This document shows positions 62,420 to 64,000 of a DNA stretch of 64,000 bases, one piece after another. A program made the translations under genes and the position numbers. Origin of the DNA: Bacillota bacterium (GTDB taxonomy: Bacteria > Bacillota > SHA-98 > Ch115 > JABLXJ01). Under the pieces are notes generated by a model. The model was not told where the DNA came from. It made no database searches and saw only the letters and a list, made by a program, of their open reading frames with translations. The first letter of the stretch is position 1; each line of letters starts with the position of its first letter. The stretch is taken from the NCBI GenBank assembly GCA_013178125.1, contig JABLXJ010000002.1:1-64000 (forward strand). The letters run 5' to 3'.

Positions 62420-62625
62420 GCAGGCACTACCGGTTAGCTGCACGCCGGTTCCAATGTAGGGCCTGTGGCCATGAATTCGAAGTGCCCTTTGGCACCAGGA
62501 GCGGGGGATTGAAATGAGGTATCCCCAATGTGGCGCCCACCAGGTACACCGCATTGACCAGAGCGGGCAATGGTTTTGGAAATATGCCCTGGGGTCGTCA
62601 TGGCCGGGGATGGAATCGAGGGAGT
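62420..62625 (+). pseudogene. frameshifted copy of the DUF134 C-terminal region
   Basis: DNA closely similar (by eye about 85%) to the last 200 bp of the DUF134 gene at 38582-39055, in opposite orientation in the window. One base is lost at the GGCACCGGGGAGCGG position (here GGCACCAGGAGCGG) and one gained near 62567, so the frame is broken. No N-terminal part is present. It ends right at the start of the radical SAM gene. Confidence 0.85.
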
Positions 62626-62632
62626 GATTCTA

Positions 62633-63580
62633 GTGCGATATATCTTTGGTCCCGTGCCTTCGAGGAGGCTCGGCCTTTCTCTTGGGGTGGATATCGTACC
62701 CTTCAAAACCTGCTCGTTCGACTGTATATATTGCCAACTTGGGAGGACCACCTGCAAGACGATAATACGTGATAGTTTCGTGAGTTTTGAGACAATAGTT
62801 AATGAATTGAAGGGAGTATTGCCGAAAGTAACGGCCAACTACATTACCTTCTCAGGATCAGGTGAGCCTACACTCAACCTTGATCTTGGTAGGCTCATCA
62901 GGGAGGCCAAGGAGCTTACCTCGATTCCGGTCGCAGTTCTAACGAATAGTTCGTTATTTGGCTATCCAGAGGTCAGAAGGGAACTACTGGACGCAGATCT
63001 GGTCGTTCCTTCTCTTGATGCGGCAAGTCAGGAGGTCTTTGGGGGGATCAATCGGCCGTACCCTGGGCTGAAGGTAAATGATATTATTCACGGCATTAAG
63101 GCATTTTCATCGGATTTCGGCGGTAAGCTTTGGATAGAGGTTATGCTGGTTAAGGGTGTAAACGATGATGAAAGAGAACTAGCTAGAATATCCTCCGCTC
63201 TCAAGGGTATAAATGCGGAAAAGATACAGTTGAATACAGTGGAAAGGCCTCCTGCTGAATCCTTTGCCAAGCCGTTGACCGAAGATGAGATGGAGAGGAT
63301 TAAGAGTTACTTCGATGAACGCGTGGAGGTGATTACTGCGCCAAACAACCGGCAAACCTCTATTGGGCAACCCACAGCCGAGGAAGAGGAAAAGGATATG
63401 AAAGCTGAGTATGATCGGATACTTAACCTTCTGAAACGGAGACCTTGCACACTTGCAGATGTGGCAAGCGGTTTGGGACTTAATATGAATGAAGCCTCTA
63501 AGTACCTTGGGATACTTCTAAGGCTCGGCCTTATCAATGTCGATAATTCCGCAAGTGGGAAGACGTATTTCCATGGTTGA
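62633..63580 (+). CDS. radical SAM protein (COG0731-like) with C-terminal winged helix
   Basis: The cluster motif is CSFDCIYC (Cys27, Cys31, Cys34), preceded by FGPVPSRRLGLSLGVDI, the opening of the COG0731 Fe-S oxidoreductase group. FSGSGEPTL near residue 77 is the Gly-rich SAM motif. Residues about 250-315 form a winged helix (LLKRRPCTLADVASGLGLN). GTG 62633 is chosen over an open frame from 62570 that is only DUF134-remnant DNA. Length 315 aa. Substrate unknown. Confidence 0.87.
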   Translation: MRYIFGPVPSRRLGLSLGVDIVPFKTCSFDCIYCQLGRTTCKTIIRDSFVSFETIVNELKGVLPKVTANYITFSGSGEPTLNLDLGRLIREAKELTSIPVAVLTNSSLFGYPEVRRELLDADLVVPSLDAASQEVFGGINRPYPGLKVNDIIHGIKAFSSDFGGKLWIEVMLVKGVNDDERELARISSALKGINAEKIQLNTVERPPAESFAKPLTEDEMERIKSYFDERVEVITAPNNRQTSIGQPTAEEEEKDMKAEYDRILNLLKRRPCTLADVASGLGLNMNEASKYLGILLRLGLINVDNSASGKTYFHG

Positions 63581-63633
63581 CATGGCCGATAGATTCTGGG
63601 TTAGTAGACCTGGAATATATTTTTTTGACATAG

Positions 63634-63900
63634 TTATTGACATATGGAATAGCGGGTATAGTAGGTTACATTGAAGGTCAAGAGTTCATAGCCGTGGAGC
63701 AAGCACGTTGCCGCGATTCCTGCATCTGCAAAATCCACTGTTATCCCTTTCCACCGGTTTTCCCTTATTATCTTTCCAGCTAGATTGGCTTCAGCCTCCC
63801 CAAGGGCAATGACATTCAATGTATCAAGTAGTTGGTTTGTCTTTTCTTCCTCGCCCTTGTGGACCCCCAGCAGTAAACTGAGAATCCCAACCCGCCTTTG
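63634..63900 (-). pseudogene. PIN-domain (VapC-like) C-terminal part
   Basis: The stretch LLLGVHKGEEEKTN then NVIALGEAEANLAG, ITVDFADAGIAATCLLHGYE and LLTFNVTYY fits the second half of a VapC-type PIN nuclease, with the FADAGIAA acidic position and final TFN. The expected N-terminal strand with the first Asp (LIDTSVLI type) is not found upstream, and no paired antitoxin is visible before the window ends. It is probably truncated, but the upstream sequence runs near the window edge. Confidence 0.55.
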
Positions 63901-64000
63901 AGTGGATGACCCCCTTAATCCCGTTTTGGGTGAGCTTGGGAGAGACCATCTTTCTAGCGGAAGGACCGTCTCTGGCTAGTTATTCCCAGATTAGGTTCAT

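Noticed and set aside
63906-64000. Plus-strand frame starting MTPLIPFWVSLGETIF and running off the window
   Set aside because: Only about 31 codons are visible, there is no clear ribosome binding site, and it overlaps the PIN-domain remnant region.

Overview
The window reads as the chromosome of a Bacillota (Firmicutes) species, most likely a GC-rich, spore-forming, Clostridia- or Limnochordia-like anaerobe. The evidence is gene order and content: ctsR-mcsA-mcsB-clpC with a CtsR operator, radA-disA, carD-PIN/TRAM-ispD-ispF, gltX-cysE-cysS-mrnC-thyX-rlmB, the sporulation sigma factor sigH, and frequent GTG and TTG starts behind strong Shine-Dalgarno sequences. A secretin gene in the pilus operon hints at a lineage with an outer membrane, but cell envelope type cannot be settled from the sequence.

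Positions 1-29520 (all + strand except one small gene) are conserved housekeeping DNA. They hold cell-envelope precursor genes (wecA/tagO, wecB), a radical SAM protein, the TldD/TldE protease pair, the class III heat-shock operon, threonine synthesis (hom and an unusual homoserine kinase-DUF1893 fusion), radA, disA, carD, the isoprenoid genes ispDF, a murA with Asp in place of the catalytic Cys, and the gltX to rlmB cluster. Many intergenic gaps carry degenerate short tandem repeats with a different unit length each time (about 7, 8, 10, 13, 16, 18 and 42 bp).

Positions 29554-36053 (- strand) form an accessory cassette: two ADP-ribosylglycohydrolase (ARH) family proteins, one with an N-terminal XRE helix-turn-helix, flank a sugar-type ABC importer that lacks its own ATPase. 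The cassette lies between rlmB and sigH, which are normally close neighbours. SigH and a tRNA-Thr(TGT) follow.

From 37576 to the right end the DNA is accessory. It contains gene remnants (serpin, PadR-like regulator), a DUF134 gene, and a complete sugar catabolic operon (39350-48267): an IclR regulator with two matching palindromes, a ribose-type ABC importer, an L-fucose isomerase-like enzyme, RpiB, DhaK and DhaL. That set fits uptake of a short aldose, isomerisation to a ketose, ketose phosphorylation, and a second isomerisation; a tetrose is my favoured substrate class.

Positions 59930 down to 48616 (- strand) hold a full Tad/Flp pilus operon: flp, cpaA/tadV, tadE, tadG, cpaB, a secretin with six BON repeats, cpaE, tadA, tadB, tadC and a DUF192 gene. 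Its leader carries a clear class I c-di-GMP riboswitch and a terminator-like hairpin. The right end (60045-64000) has a PAP2 phosphatase, a zinc-ribbon protein with a FAD/NAD(P) disulfide oxidoreductase, a frameshifted DUF134 duplicate, a second radical SAM protein and a PIN-domain fragment.
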